Below, in pieces: positions 8,801 to 16,952 of a stretch of DNA of 22,316 nucleotides. The stretch is from JAEXOD01 sp937930275 (GTDB lineage: Bacteria; Bacteroidota; Ignavibacteria; Ignavibacteriales; Melioribacteraceae). A model generated the notes under the pieces. That model was not told the origin of the DNA. It searched no databases and saw only the letters and a list, made by a program, of their open reading frames with translations. Position 1 is the stretch's first letter. Every line of letters begins with the position of its first letter. The DNA lies in the NCBI GenBank assembly GCA_036733965.1, contig DAIMZL010000053.1, forward strand, positions 1-22,316, in the 5' to 3' direction. Made by a program: the position numbers and the translations under genes.

Positions 8801-8865
8801 ATCCGTTTAGAACTTATAAGAATACTCCGACACAGTTTATATTTACGGTCGGTATAGGCTTTTAA
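5863..8865 (+). CDS. TonB-dependent outer-membrane receptor with carboxypeptidase-regulatory-like domain
   Basis: A 1000-residue TonB-dependent receptor of the kind abundant in Bacteroidota, which imports large substrates across the outer membrane using TonB energy. Order of parts: signal peptide (1-29, ending TLA, then Q), a carboxypeptidase-regulatory-like beta-sandwich at about 32-113 (GKISGAVTD, EPLIGVNVFI, TDSDGKYAI, LPGTYSV), a possible Ton box around EQVVIVAEK (about 117-125), a plug domain to about 250 (VRGSGTYEVKFQINGV, LISGGFSAEYGNAQAGVV), then a 22-strand-type barrel ending in F. NPDLEPKKTINYEFG late in the barrel is typical of the family. No SusD-type gene follows, so it is not a classic SusC/SusD pair. 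It is first in an operon with a secreted protein 25 bases downstream, a PorV-like barrel and two small barrels. Transported substrate is unknown. Confidence 0.9.
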   Translation: MQTKKSKTRYLYLCILALFLFNSHLTLAQRGKISGAVTDFNTKEPLIGVNVFIVGSTIGATTDSDGKYAILNVLPGTYSVAASMVGYGKLVYSDVQVFIDRTTEVNFKLKDESVQMEQVVIVAEKPKIVKDQTSSATTIDDIQLKSAPIEGLRGALDLTASFQKNEKGDYTVRGSGTYEVKFQINGVDQQTTNTSIPGYGGADKANNSWKFDVNPLGVQQIQLISGGFSAEYGNAQAGVVKVVLKEGSSKITGEARMEYRPVGLYHFGDYVYSRNNFEWQKWGNINNWYANQKNVLKDISPYLYNRLYVQNNATAADSQRVFDEIAWAYSIWSKNHTPSEDNPLGVYDYRDHTYARYMIGFGGPLGTNPELLKFYFSGEYRKNPTRLPTSEKDQVYQNYILNLTYKPVPEHKFRFMGSFQKYKGGLFSGSSDIRWSGLTNTSESNKYAVYQDPIRTEQTVAQSLNWVYTINTNSFFETNIAHQTETYELPYLYIPGFNSSVDRLDSLSDPYGTILKSGIWWDHDYFLRLDAASTNFYQDYRAENWSLTVDYTNQILKTNLLKAGIRFYYWDIFNNGVAYSFRTNSYVAHYGVAEYYKAFPYNYAFYLQDKMEYEGMVANVGVRIEAYNFQSNKPVDRFNPFYPGTERPGVYGDPNTVSSKTQVTVLPRVGVSFPIGENTAFRIQYGHFASMPIFTQALTTKTYRGWSALGNPDLEPKKTINYEFGIQQVIDENHRIDVAIYYNDRVSQIGIQDVAALTGDLRYFAAFNNDNEPLYLYQSFENNRFGSTIGIEATFEKVSVGNWSYRLSYNLSQTTEGRYGYAVLYPDNSRNFALRSTTGEFLSPYDRTHSFRGLLQYILKDGEGFEIFGIKPFENSVFGLSYTVQSGLPFTYVTDFDLKDISYNRRYPLESNFDFNFNKEIYFSGLKLIIGLRVMNLFNNKWLTPMDSQSDQQDKIAWVENGVTMDNPIDNPTKRSYLLYPFRTYKNTPTQFIFTVGIGF

Positions 8866-8890
8866 TTAAAAAAGGAAAGATAAAAAGTTT

Positions 8891-10930
8891 ATGAAATCAA
8901 AAAAGATAATAATATTATTAGTATTAGCGTCCGTTTTAGTTTTTGAAACCAAAATAAATGCACAACAAGATATAGAATCTCCCTTATTGGTTTTTAATAG
9001 GGGACAGCTATGGCAAAGTATTTATTTGGGTAAAGTTGGACCAAGCACATATAATAATTGGCGAAGATTAGGCATAGGGCTTGATTGGCCCGGTTTTGAT
9101 GCAAGCTGGATTAAAGAAGATTTAGGCGGTGCTCCTTCATATTTGGTTGCAGGCGGTTTTTGGATAGGATGTAAAAAAACTGTTGATAGCGTTCTTGCCG
9201 TTGAAGATTGGTCTATTTATGCCGGAACGATAGGTGTAGAAGTATCATCTAAATATATAGTTAAAAAACACAAAAAAACAATTAACCACGGAATGGTAAA
9301 TATTAAAAACGGCGGAGACGAAATAATAGAAACCGTTTGGGAATATAATCCTTTATACCAAAGCCAGTATGATATTGAAAGTCAGCTTCCTTTGCGAGTA
9401 ACAAGAACTTCGCACCAATGGAACGGAAGCAAAAGAGATGAAAATTATATAATTCATAAATACGTATTTAAAAATATTAGTAACGAAATAAAAGCTAATT
9501 ACCCACAGCGTAAAGTTGTGGACACTCTTTACGATTTTTATGCTATGTTAAACTACGGAATGCATACTAATTCACGTTCGTGGAGTGTGTTATTTCCCAC
9601 ATATAGTGCCGGAGCTCGTAATACATGGTTATTCTACGATCCTTCAAAAAAAATGATTTGGGGAAGAGCAGGTGATTTTTTAGATACTCCCGAAAATGAC
9701 GGAGAATACGGATACTCTGCCACGCAAGGAAAAATTGTTGACGGAAAACCGACCGGTGAATGGTTATCACCCGGATTTGTCGGGTTTAGGTTATTATACA
9801 GCTCTCCAAATAATAACGGGCAAGTTTCATTTGTAAACGGATATGGTTGGTCTGCCGGTGATAATTTACAAGACCTAATTGGACCGATGACGGGCAGAGG
9901 TACTGCCGAAGCGCGATACGGAGTTTTACAAAATGTATCGCAAGCAAATAATTTTATTAATAATCCGGGGGACCAAACATTTATGCGTAGAAGCAGAATG
10001 TGGTCATTAATGTCGGTTGGTCCTTGGACTATTGCACCTGGGGATTCTATAGAAATTGTTTATAGCGAAATGGTTGACGGAGCGGACTATAAATATGCGT
10101 TGGAAGATAAAATTTCCAATATATCTGCGGGATATTCTATATTTGATGCAACCGCCGTAAAATCTAAAGTAACATATGATAACAATTATAATCATCCCGA
10201 TCCTCCTGTTGCACCCGAGTTTTCGGTTGATTATTATCGTGAAAGCCAGTTAGTTGCAAATGTTATTGAATGGGGAACTGAAACCGAAAATATACCGGAT
10301 CCGGATGACGGAGAAGTTGATTTAGCTAATTATACTTTATATCGTTCTTCATATTTGCCGATAGGACCTTGGGAATCTATTGCTAAAATACAAAAAGGAG
10401 ATGCTGCTTTTTATAATTCTTCCAAAGGTAAATATATTTATGTAGATAGTACGGTTACGGTAGGTGCAAGTTATTATTATGCATTAACGGCAAGCGATAC
10501 GGGAAGAATTAGTTGGAATATAAATCCCGCAATTATATTTCCCGAAACAAGAACAACTAAAGTACCACCGTTGGAATCTTCGATATTTGCAAATAGAATG
10601 AGCACTCCGTTTACTGCAACATTAAGTCCCGTAAACAATGTGGATAATGTATTGGTTGTACCTAATCCTTATGTTATTGGCGAAGGCTACTCGCTACCGG
10701 GAGAAAGTGATAAAATACAATTTGTTAATATACCCAACCCTTGTACAATTAGAATATATACTTTGAGAGGAGACCTTGTTAAAACAATTAAAGTTGAAGA
10801 AGGAGACGGAGCAATAGCAGATTGGGATCAAGTAACAGATTTTGGTCAGTTTGTGGAAAGCGGTATTTATTTGTTTCATGTAGATTCGCCGGTAGGCTCG
10901 AAAGTAGGTAAATTTGCAATTGTTAGATAA
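8891..10930 (+). CDS. Large secreted protein with T9SS-like C-terminal domain
   Basis: A 679-residue protein of unknown function. It has a signal peptide (about 1-24, ending INA, then QQ). The middle is rich in aromatic and glycine residues. A fibronectin-III-like segment lies at about 440-550 (PDPPVAPEF ... YTLYRS ... YYYALTASD). The last about 95 residues match the FlgD-Ig/T9SS sorting-domain style seen in Ignavibacteria and relatives: VVPNPYVIG, IRIYTLRGDLVKTI, SGIYLFHV, GKFAIVR. Such a domain suggests export through the type IX system and attachment at the cell surface. It follows the TonB receptor by 25 bases and precedes a PorV/PorQ-like gene, so it may be a surface partner of the receptor that takes the place of SusD (inference). 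A GGA about 14 bases upstream is a weak, distant ribosome site. Confidence 0.75.
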   Translation: MKSKKIIILLVLASVLVFETKINAQQDIESPLLVFNRGQLWQSIYLGKVGPSTYNNWRRLGIGLDWPGFDASWIKEDLGGAPSYLVAGGFWIGCKKTVDSVLAVEDWSIYAGTIGVEVSSKYIVKKHKKTINHGMVNIKNGGDEIIETVWEYNPLYQSQYDIESQLPLRVTRTSHQWNGSKRDENYIIHKYVFKNISNEIKANYPQRKVVDTLYDFYAMLNYGMHTNSRSWSVLFPTYSAGARNTWLFYDPSKKMIWGRAGDFLDTPENDGEYGYSATQGKIVDGKPTGEWLSPGFVGFRLLYSSPNNNGQVSFVNGYGWSAGDNLQDLIGPMTGRGTAEARYGVLQNVSQANNFINNPGDQTFMRRSRMWSLMSVGPWTIAPGDSIEIVYSEMVDGADYKYALEDKISNISAGYSIFDATAVKSKVTYDNNYNHPDPPVAPEFSVDYYRESQLVANVIEWGTETENIPDPDDGEVDLANYTLYRSSYLPIGPWESIAKIQKGDAAFYNSSKGKYIYVDSTVTVGASYYYALTASDTGRISWNINPAIIFPETRTTKVPPLESSIFANRMSTPFTATLSPVNNVDNVLVVPNPYVIGEGYSLPGESDKIQFVNIPNPCTIRIYTLRGDLVKTIKVEEGDGAIADWDQVTDFGQFVESGIYLFHVDSPVGSKVGKFAIVR

Positions 10931-10965
10931 TAAATAAAAATTGAGAATAATTAACTTGTTAAGCG

Positions 10966-11925
10966 ATGAATAAAAAAATATTATTGTTAATAGTTTTGTT
11001 AAGTTCCGTATTAACGGGGCAAGAGTTTAAGAAAAATGCCACTGCGGGATTTGTTTTTTTGGAGCTGCCGATAACAGCACGCTCATCGGGAATGGGAGAA
11101 AGTTCGATTGCTTTAACAGATATGGATGCTTCCGGACAATTTATTAATCCCGCTTCTTTGGGCTTTTCTAAAAACACTCACTCATTTTCGGTTTCGTATA
11201 GTACTTGGTTAGCCGATATAAAACACTATATTACAAATTATAGTTTTAATACCGAGTACGGTTCGTTCGGAATAGGTGCCATATTAATGGATTACGGAAG
11301 TATGCCGAGAACAAAAAAAATTGCCGGTCAAAGATTATATGAAGTTTTAGGAAGTTTTGACGCAAATAGCATTGCTTTGGGAATTAGTTACAGCAAACAA
11401 TTAACCGATAAGTTTTCGTTTGGCGTAACCGGAAAATATGTTCGTGAAAAAATAGATGTATATACGGCAAGTAATTATCTTTTTGACGGAGGTATTCAAT
11501 ATTATACAGGTCTGCAAAGTTTAAGAATTGCGGCAACTATAACAAACTTTGGTGTTGATACAAAGTTTATTAATGATAAGTTTAAAATGCCCGCAATGTT
11601 GCGATTGGGCATGGCTGCAGAAGTTTTAGGCGGTTATGACCAAGATTATAGAGTAACTACAGCCGCAGAAATGATACACCCAAATGACGGTGATGAAAGA
11701 TTAAATGTTGGACTTGAAATTTCCTACAAAAATATGGTTGATTTTAGAGGCGGTTATAAATTTTTTACCGACGAAGAGACTTTTAGTGCCGGTATTGGTC
11801 TAAAAGTTAATAATTTTTTACTTGCACCAAGTTTTGCAATGCCTATGATGGTGGATTTTTCGTATTCGGATTATGGCAGATTGGGAGACGTTCTTAGATT
11901 TACAGTTCAGTTGGGTGTGTTATGA
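10966..11925 (+). CDS. PorV/PorQ-family outer-membrane barrel
   Basis: A 319-residue barrel of the PorV/PorQ (UPF0164-like) family. PorV shuttles T9SS cargo from the translocon to the attachment complex. After a short signal (about 1-18, ending LTG, then Q) comes the family's N-terminal block: TAGFVFLELPITARSSGMGE, then S.ALTDMDA and FINPASLGF (about 25-67), followed by repeated beta-hairpins such as FGVTGKYVREKID and LNVGLEISYKN with DFRGGYKFF. Its position directly after a protein with a T9SS-like C-terminal domain supports a dedicated export or docking role (inference). TTAACTTGTTAA (10951-10962), a 5-bp-arm palindrome, lies just before the start; no Shine-Dalgarno site is visible. The ATG of the next gene overlaps this stop as ATGA. 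Confidence 0.82.
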   Translation: MNKKILLLIVLLSSVLTGQEFKKNATAGFVFLELPITARSSGMGESSIALTDMDASGQFINPASLGFSKNTHSFSVSYSTWLADIKHYITNYSFNTEYGSFGIGAILMDYGSMPRTKKIAGQRLYEVLGSFDANSIALGISYSKQLTDKFSFGVTGKYVREKIDVYTASNYLFDGGIQYYTGLQSLRIAATITNFGVDTKFINDKFKMPAMLRLGMAAEVLGGYDQDYRVTTAAEMIHPNDGDERLNVGLEISYKNMVDFRGGYKFFTDEETFSAGIGLKVNNFLLAPSFAMPMMVDFSYSDYGRLGDVLRFTVQLGVL

Positions 11926-12641
11926 AAAAAACATATTTGATTTTATTAAGTTTCTTCTTTGTTTGCTCGTATGTTTCTGCTCAAATAGTTAGTTCGGTTG
12001 ATATTTTTGCCGAATATAGTAAACCGGGCAAAAAATTGGCAAGTATTTCAAAAATAGACGGAGTAGGTGCCGGAGTAAAGTTAAATTTTCCGATTAAGGA
12101 AAAGTTTTCCTTAAATTTATTAGGCGGTTACACTCTTTATTCAATAGATCAAGATAATCCTCTTTCGGATTGGAACTGGGAATTTTGGACAAGATATAAC
12201 GATTTTGTTAGACAGACTTTATCGGATGCATCTTATAAAAATTTTAACAATCCGATTCAAAAAATGGATTTAATAAATTTATATATAACACTTGATTATG
12301 ACTTTGTACCTATTGAAAAATTACATATAAAACCGGTTATAGGTTCAGGGGTATATTTTTACACAAGGAGGTTATATATTGACGAAACTTGGTCAAAGTA
12401 CTTTTCAACTTTAGATTATACTTTTGAATATGAGTTTAGAAATATAGCTCCGGAAAAAACGGGAAACACATTGTTTTATATAGGCGGATTAGATATTAAC
12501 TATGAAATTTCGGAAGGATTTTGGTTGTTCGGTTCTGTTAAATATGCAAATACTTTTGATTCGAAATTTTCGTTTGGTTTTGATAAAATGCCATTTAAAA
12601 ATGCCGTAAATACTAATTTAGGACTAACAATTTTATATTAA
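11922..12641 (+). CDS. Small outer-membrane beta-barrel protein
   Basis: A 239-residue secreted protein with a signal peptide ending VSA, then Q (about residue 20). The rest alternates hydrophobic and polar residues in beta-strand fashion, with glycine/aromatic turns (LNLLGGYTLYSID, VIGSGVYFYTRR, WLFGSVKYANTF) and ends ILY, suiting an eight-strand OmpA/OprF-like barrel. Its start overlaps the PorV-like stop by 4 bp (ATGA), implying translational coupling. No specific function is recognised. Confidence 0.72.
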   Translation: MKKTYLILLSFFFVCSYVSAQIVSSVDIFAEYSKPGKKLASISKIDGVGAGVKLNFPIKEKFSLNLLGGYTLYSIDQDNPLSDWNWEFWTRYNDFVRQTLSDASYKNFNNPIQKMDLINLYITLDYDFVPIEKLHIKPVIGSGVYFYTRRLYIDETWSKYFSTLDYTFEYEFRNIAPEKTGNTLFYIGGLDINYEISEGFWLFGSVKYANTFDSKFSFGFDKMPFKNAVNTNLGLTILY

Positions 12642-12646
12642 CGAAT

Positions 12647-13369
12647 ATGAAAAAACTTACATTAACACTAATAATTTTATTAACTAATTTAATCTATAGT
12701 CAAAAATTAAATTTTGTTACTTCGGTTGACGGCAATTTGTATTTACCGTTAGGAACTCTTTCGGAAAGATTTGAACCTACTTACGGAGTTGCTGTTTCTT
12801 TTGGAAAAGAGGTCTCTAAAAATTGGGTTTGGACGGGTAAAATTGAGTATTTTAAGTTTGATAAAGGGAACGAAAATAAGCTTAAAATAAACAAAAAAAT
12901 AGCGGTAGGCAGCAGTACGGAAGAATTTAATATACCATTAAGCGACTTAGATATGAGTTTAGAAATAGTGGGACTTTCCGCAAATGCCGCATATCACGTA
13001 ATTGAAGCCGAAAATTTTAAAACAGATATAACTTTTGGATTCGGCGTTTATAGATGGTATAGCCCACGCGAAAAATATACTATGTATTTTGAACAAAATA
13101 CAAAAACCTTTTATAGGGATACGGTAGGTAATAGCGGTAATTTTAATAAAATTATTGATGTGCCTTCCATAACTCAATCGGATTGGAGCGGCGGCTTTAA
13201 TTTAGGGCTGAATGTTAATTATACTCCTTTCGATAATTTTACATTATATGCGGGAGCAGAATATAAAGCTGTTTTAGGAGAATTATGGCAAGCGTTAGCC
13301 TTAAATTTGGAAAATATTGCCGGATTTCAGATGATAAACGCAAAAGCCGGAATTAAATACGAATTTTAA
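12647..13369 (+). CDS. Small outer-membrane beta-barrel protein
   Basis: A 240-residue secreted protein, signal peptide about 1-18 (LIYS, then Q). It has beta-barrel texture (WVWTGKIEYFKFD, TFGFGVYRWYS, LYAGAEYKAVLG) and a C-terminal AGIKYEF ending in F. It is similar in size and layout to the gene five bases upstream, although no close sequence match between the two is obvious by eye. It closes the operon: a strong terminator follows 26 bases after the stop. Function unknown. Confidence 0.72.
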   Translation: MKKLTLTLIILLTNLIYSQKLNFVTSVDGNLYLPLGTLSERFEPTYGVAVSFGKEVSKNWVWTGKIEYFKFDKGNENKLKINKKIAVGSSTEEFNIPLSDLDMSLEIVGLSANAAYHVIEAENFKTDITFGFGVYRWYSPREKYTMYFEQNTKTFYRDTVGNSGNFNKIIDVPSITQSDWSGGFNLGLNVNYTPFDNFTLYAGAEYKAVLGELWQALALNLENIAGFQMINAKAGIKYEF

Positions 13370-13394
13370 CTTTTGTTTATTTAGTTATTAAATT

Positions 13395-13424
13395 AAAAAA
13401 GTCACTATTAAAGGTGGCTTTTTT
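13395..13424 (+). terminator. Rho-independent terminator
   Basis: AAAAAAGTCAC (13395-13405) pairs with GTGGCTTTTTT (13414-13424) over 11 base pairs, with one T-G wobble and an 8-base loop. The right arm ends in a run of six T. It ends the receptor-PorV-barrel operon; the A/T-flanked stem could also act bidirectionally, but no minus-strand gene needs it. Confidence 0.85.
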
Positions 13425-13475
13425 GCTATTTGTTAATGTATATATTAAATTATATTATAAAATAACGGAGATACG

Positions 13476-14624
13476 ATGAAAAATCTTTATTCGATTTGTT
13501 TTTTAATGTTTCTGCTACTTTTTAACGGATGTGAAGCACAAATTGAAGAAAAAGAAGGAATACGCGGTGTTTGGCTAACAAATGTAGATAGTGATGCTTT
13601 AAATTCCAAAGAGAATATAAAAAGAACTGTCGAAATTTGTAAGGATGAAGGATTTAATTTAATATGTGTAGTGATGTATAATAAAGGGGTTACATTATAT
13701 CCGAGTAAGACAATGAAAGAATTGATAGGGCAAGAAATCGATTCCGTATTTATCGGTAGAGACCCCTTGCGCGAGCTTATTGAAGAAGCTCATAAACAAG
13801 ATATAAAAGTTATAGCCTGGTTTGAGTTCGGATTCTCTTCGTCCTATAAACTTAACGGCGGTAAAATTGTTAAAGTTAAACCAAATTGGGGAAGTAAAAA
13901 TAATGAGGGAAAGTTAGTAACAAAAAACGGTTTTGATTGGCTAAACGGTTTTGACCCCGAGGTAAGAGAATTTATGCTTTCTTTAATTAAGGAAGTTGTA
14001 ACCAATTATGACGTTGACGGAATACAGGGGGATGATAGATTGCCGGCAATGCCGGTTGAAGCCGGATATGAAGATTTTACGATCAGTAAATATATGGAAG
14101 AACATAACGGTGCAAAACCGCCAAAAGATTTTAGGGATACCGCATGGATAAATTGGCGTGCAAATATTTTAAATGATTATATGGGTGAAATTTATAAAAC
14201 GGTAAAAAAAATTAAACCGAATATAATTGTAAGCATGGCACCAAGTATTTATCCGTGGAGTAAGGAAGAATATTTACAGGATTGGATACAATGGGTAAAA
14301 CAAGGATATGTTGATTTAGTTATTCCTCAGTTGTACCGTCAAAATATAAAAGATTATATTAAAGTATTAGATGATATTGTTAAAGAACAGTTGACAAAAG
14401 AAGATCTAAAAAAGTTTTACCCCGGTATTTTATTAAAGGTGGGAACTTATTACCCAAGTGAACAACTATTAAAAGAGATGATTTACGAAAACCGTAAACG
14501 AAATATAAACGGCGAAGTATTCTTCTTTTATGAAGGCATTAAAAAATTTCCTAACATATTTAAAGAACAATTATATAAAGACAAAGTTTTATTCCCAAAA
14601 TATTTATTAAAGGAACAAAAATGA
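13476..14624 (+). CDS. GHL10-family glycoside hydrolase lipoprotein
   Basis: A 382-residue lipoprotein (Cys19 in LLFNGC) consisting of one GHL10 domain (glycosyl hydrolase-like 10, a TIM-barrel family that includes E. coli DigH/YddW, which cuts denuded peptidoglycan glycan). Hallmarks are IRGVWLTNVDSD at the first strand (about 29-40), IAWFEFGFSSSY (about 111-122), VDGIQGDDRLPAMPVEAGY (about 180-198, with D181 and the DD pair as likely catalytic-site acids), SMAPSIYPW, and VIPQLYRQ. This is the 'QGDDRLPA' variant, not the 'FDDYFYP' form of other family members. Acidic residues after the lipid Cys (CEAQIEEKEG) could favour surface export (weak inference). GGAG 6 bases upstream supports the start. 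Its TGA stop overlaps the start of its paralogue (ATGA), so the two are co-translated. Confidence 0.87.
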   Translation: MKNLYSICFLMFLLLFNGCEAQIEEKEGIRGVWLTNVDSDALNSKENIKRTVEICKDEGFNLICVVMYNKGVTLYPSKTMKELIGQEIDSVFIGRDPLRELIEEAHKQDIKVIAWFEFGFSSSYKLNGGKIVKVKPNWGSKNNEGKLVTKNGFDWLNGFDPEVREFMLSLIKEVVTNYDVDGIQGDDRLPAMPVEAGYEDFTISKYMEEHNGAKPPKDFRDTAWINWRANILNDYMGEIYKTVKKIKPNIIVSMAPSIYPWSKEEYLQDWIQWVKQGYVDLVIPQLYRQNIKDYIKVLDDIVKEQLTKEDLKKFYPGILLKVGTYYPSEQLLKEMIYENRKRNINGEVFFFYEGIKKFPNIFKEQLYKDKVLFPKYLLKEQK

Positions 14625-16495
14625 AAAAAATGCTGATAATTTTATTATTTATAAATACAATAATTTTTTCTCAAGCGTTAAACGAAATGAGGGCGGTTTG
14701 GATAACTAATGTAGATAGTGACGTATTACTGACGGACGCTAAAATTGCCGAATCGATGGACTACTTGGAATCCATTGGGGTAAATGTTATCTTTCCGGTA
14801 GTTTGGAATAAAGGATATACAATTTATCCGAGCGAAGTAATGAATTCGGAATTCGGAAAACCTATTTGGCCCAATGTATCGGGGCGAGATCCTTTAAAAA
14901 GATTAGTAGTTGAAGCGCACAGAAACGGAATTGAAGTAATTCCTTGGTTTGAATTCGGATTTTCTCCGTCATATTCGTTAAACGGAGGACATATTTTAGC
15001 AAAATATCCCGACTGGGGATTAAAAAATAGCAGCGGAAATTTAGTCGTAAAAAACGGATTTGACTGGATGAGCGGAATTGTCCCCGGTGTTCAAAATTTT
15101 ATTACTTCTCTTGTTCTGGAAGTAGTAGATAATTATGATGTTGACGGCGTTCAGGGAGATGATAGATTACCCGCAATGCCTGTAGAAGGCGGATATGAAG
15201 AATATACCGTGAATCTTTATAAATCAGAGAACAACGGAAACAATCCGCCAAGTAATTTTGCCGATAATAATTGGATGAAATGGCGCGCCGATAAATTGAA
15301 TTATTATTATAAAAGTTTGCGTGATAGCGTTAAAAAAAGAGGGGATTATTTAATATTTTCATCGGGACCCAGTGTATATCCATGGGGTTATCAGAACTAT
15401 TTGCAGGATACAAAAACTTGGGTAACTGACGGAATAATTGATAATTTTATTCCCCAACTGTATAGACAAGACGTAAGCAGTTACAATAATGAACTGACAA
15501 TCGCTTTAAGTTATGTGCCGTTAAATAAAAGAGATATATTTTTTGCCGGAGTACTTGCCAAAGCCGGTTCTTATGTTATAAGTCCTTCGCTGTTAATGTC
15601 TTCGTTAAATAGTAATAGGCAAAAAGGAGTAAAAGGGGAAACATTTTTCTTTTATGAAGCTTTAAGGTTAAATAATAATTTGCTTGGTGATACACTAAAA
15701 GAAACTTATTATAAAGATAAAGCAATTCCGCCTTTTAGAAACGGAAAAATTTGGAGACCTAAAGCTGTGGTTGTAAATGAAGATGACCCCGGTGCAGTAA
15801 AAAACGGCAACTGGACTCCTTTTGGCATAACCGGATTTAAACCAAATATTTTTATGACCAACGACCCAAACTATGCTTCAATTGAGTACAATATGGAAAT
15901 TCCGTTTGATGCCTATTTTGATGTTTATGCTTATGTTGTAACAAATAGTGTAAATGCTACAAATGTTTGCCACACAGTATATTTTGAAAACGATTCGGCA
16001 AAAATTTATGTAGATCAAAAAGACGGAAAAAATAAAGGATGGTATAATTTGGGCAGCTACTATTTTACAAAGGGGAATAAAAAAGTTGTTAAAATTGATA
16101 ATTCGGGTATTGATGCAGGTAAATACGTTATTGCTGATGCATGTATGATGATGATTAACAGAAAACTTTCTCCGGACGTAATTGTAACCGAAGTTTTGGA
16201 GGAGCCAAAGGAGAATAATATACTTGCAGAATTTAGTTTAAAACAAAATTATCCCAATCCGTTTAATCCTACAACGGTTATTGAATATGACCTTAAAGAA
16301 AATTCAAAAGTTACTTTAAGTATATTTAACATCTTGGGCGAAAAAATTACGGATATTGTTAACGGCGAACAACTTACGGGGAATTATAAAATTAATTTTA
16401 ACTCCGAAGATTATAATCTATCAAGCGGAATTTATTTTTATTCCATTAGAACAAGCAATTTTATATCAACAAAAAAAATGGTATATTTAAAATAG
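14621..16495 (+). CDS. GHL10-family glycoside hydrolase with golvesin-like domain and T9SS sorting domain
   Basis: A 624-residue secreted enzyme, paralogous to the gene it overlaps by 4 bp. Parts: signal peptide (about 1-18), GHL10 domain (about 22-345; MRAVWITNVDSD, IPWFEFGFSPSY, VDGVQGDDRLPAMPVEGGY with D175, SSGPSVYPW, IPQLYRQDV), a linker, a golvesin/xanthan-lyase-like carbohydrate-associated module (about 382-512; GNWTPFG, YFDVYAYV, WYNLGSYYFTKGNKKVV, VIADACMMM), and a T9SS type A sorting domain (about 537-624; QNYPNPFNPTTVIEYDL, LSSGIYFYSI, KMVYLK). It should leave the cell through type IX secretion and be held on or released from the surface, whereas its partner is a lipoprotein. The substrate is likely a glycan, either peptidoglycan or an external polysaccharide. 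Confidence 0.88.
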   Translation: MKKMLIILLFINTIIFSQALNEMRAVWITNVDSDVLLTDAKIAESMDYLESIGVNVIFPVVWNKGYTIYPSEVMNSEFGKPIWPNVSGRDPLKRLVVEAHRNGIEVIPWFEFGFSPSYSLNGGHILAKYPDWGLKNSSGNLVVKNGFDWMSGIVPGVQNFITSLVLEVVDNYDVDGVQGDDRLPAMPVEGGYEEYTVNLYKSENNGNNPPSNFADNNWMKWRADKLNYYYKSLRDSVKKRGDYLIFSSGPSVYPWGYQNYLQDTKTWVTDGIIDNFIPQLYRQDVSSYNNELTIALSYVPLNKRDIFFAGVLAKAGSYVISPSLLMSSLNSNRQKGVKGETFFFYEALRLNNNLLGDTLKETYYKDKAIPPFRNGKIWRPKAVVVNEDDPGAVKNGNWTPFGITGFKPNIFMTNDPNYASIEYNMEIPFDAYFDVYAYVVTNSVNATNVCHTVYFENDSAKIYVDQKDGKNKGWYNLGSYYFTKGNKKVVKIDNSGIDAGKYVIADACMMMINRKLSPDVIVTEVLEEPKENNILAEFSLKQNYPNPFNPTTVIEYDLKENSKVTLSIFNILGEKITDIVNGEQLTGNYKINFNSEDYNLSSGIYFYSIRTSNFISTKKMVYLK

Positions 16496-16504
16496 AAGGT
16501 AATA

Positions 16505-16948
16505 ATGAAATACTTTTTATTTATAATTTTGTTATTTCTGATTCAAAACGGTTGTAGTCAGGTAAAAGATATGGACTTACGGCAAAAAGCAATTGAAGAA
16601 ATTAAAAACACAGAGAAGGAATTTGCTGCGTATGTTAAAGAACACGGTATAACGGAAGGGTTTTATAAGTTTGCATCAGAAGATGCCGTACTTAATCACG
16701 GCGAAAATTTGGTTAAAGGAAAAGAAGCAATTAAATTGCATTATTTGTCAAAAAATGCGGATAAGAACAAATTAGAATGGACGGCAGAATTTGTTGATGC
16801 CGCAGAAAGCGGAGAGCTGGGATATACATACGGCAGTTATATTTATTTAGTTCCTGATAGTTTAGGCGGGTTTACCAAATATACCGGTGTATTTCACACG
16901 GTTTGGAAAAAACAAATAAACGGCACTTGGAAATTTGTATGGGATTGA
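16505..16948 (+). CDS. DUF4440/SnoaL-like lipoprotein
   Basis: A 147-residue protein with a lipoprotein signal (Cys17 in IQNGC) and a DUF4440/SnoaL-type (NTF2-like, alpha+beta cone) fold: an N-terminal helix (IKNTEKEFAAYVKEHG), then F.KFASEDAVLNHGENLVKGKEAIKLHY and GELGYTYGSYIY, ending with VWKKQINGTWKFVWD. These small folds bind or turn over small molecules or act as accessory domains; no activity can be assigned. AAGGT precedes the start by five bases. It sits between the GHL10 pair and the histidine kinase, ten bases after the second hydrolase. Confidence 0.75.
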   Translation: MKYFLFIILLFLIQNGCSQVKDMDLRQKAIEEIKNTEKEFAAYVKEHGITEGFYKFASEDAVLNHGENLVKGKEAIKLHYLSKNADKNKLEWTAEFVDAAESGELGYTYGSYIYLVPDSLGGFTKYTGVFHTVWKKQINGTWKFVWD

Positions 16949-16952
16949 CATA

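Noticed and set aside
8891..10930. SusD-like partner of the TonB receptor
   Set aside because: No lipoprotein Cys and no SusD-type helical repeat pattern; it has a cleavable signal and a T9SS-like C-terminus instead.
13430..13458. Sigma70-like promoter (TTGTTA, 17 bases, TATTAT) before the GHL10 lipoprotein gene
   Set aside because: The region is almost all A/T, so such matches are expected by chance, and primary promoters in this group differ from the E. coli consensus.
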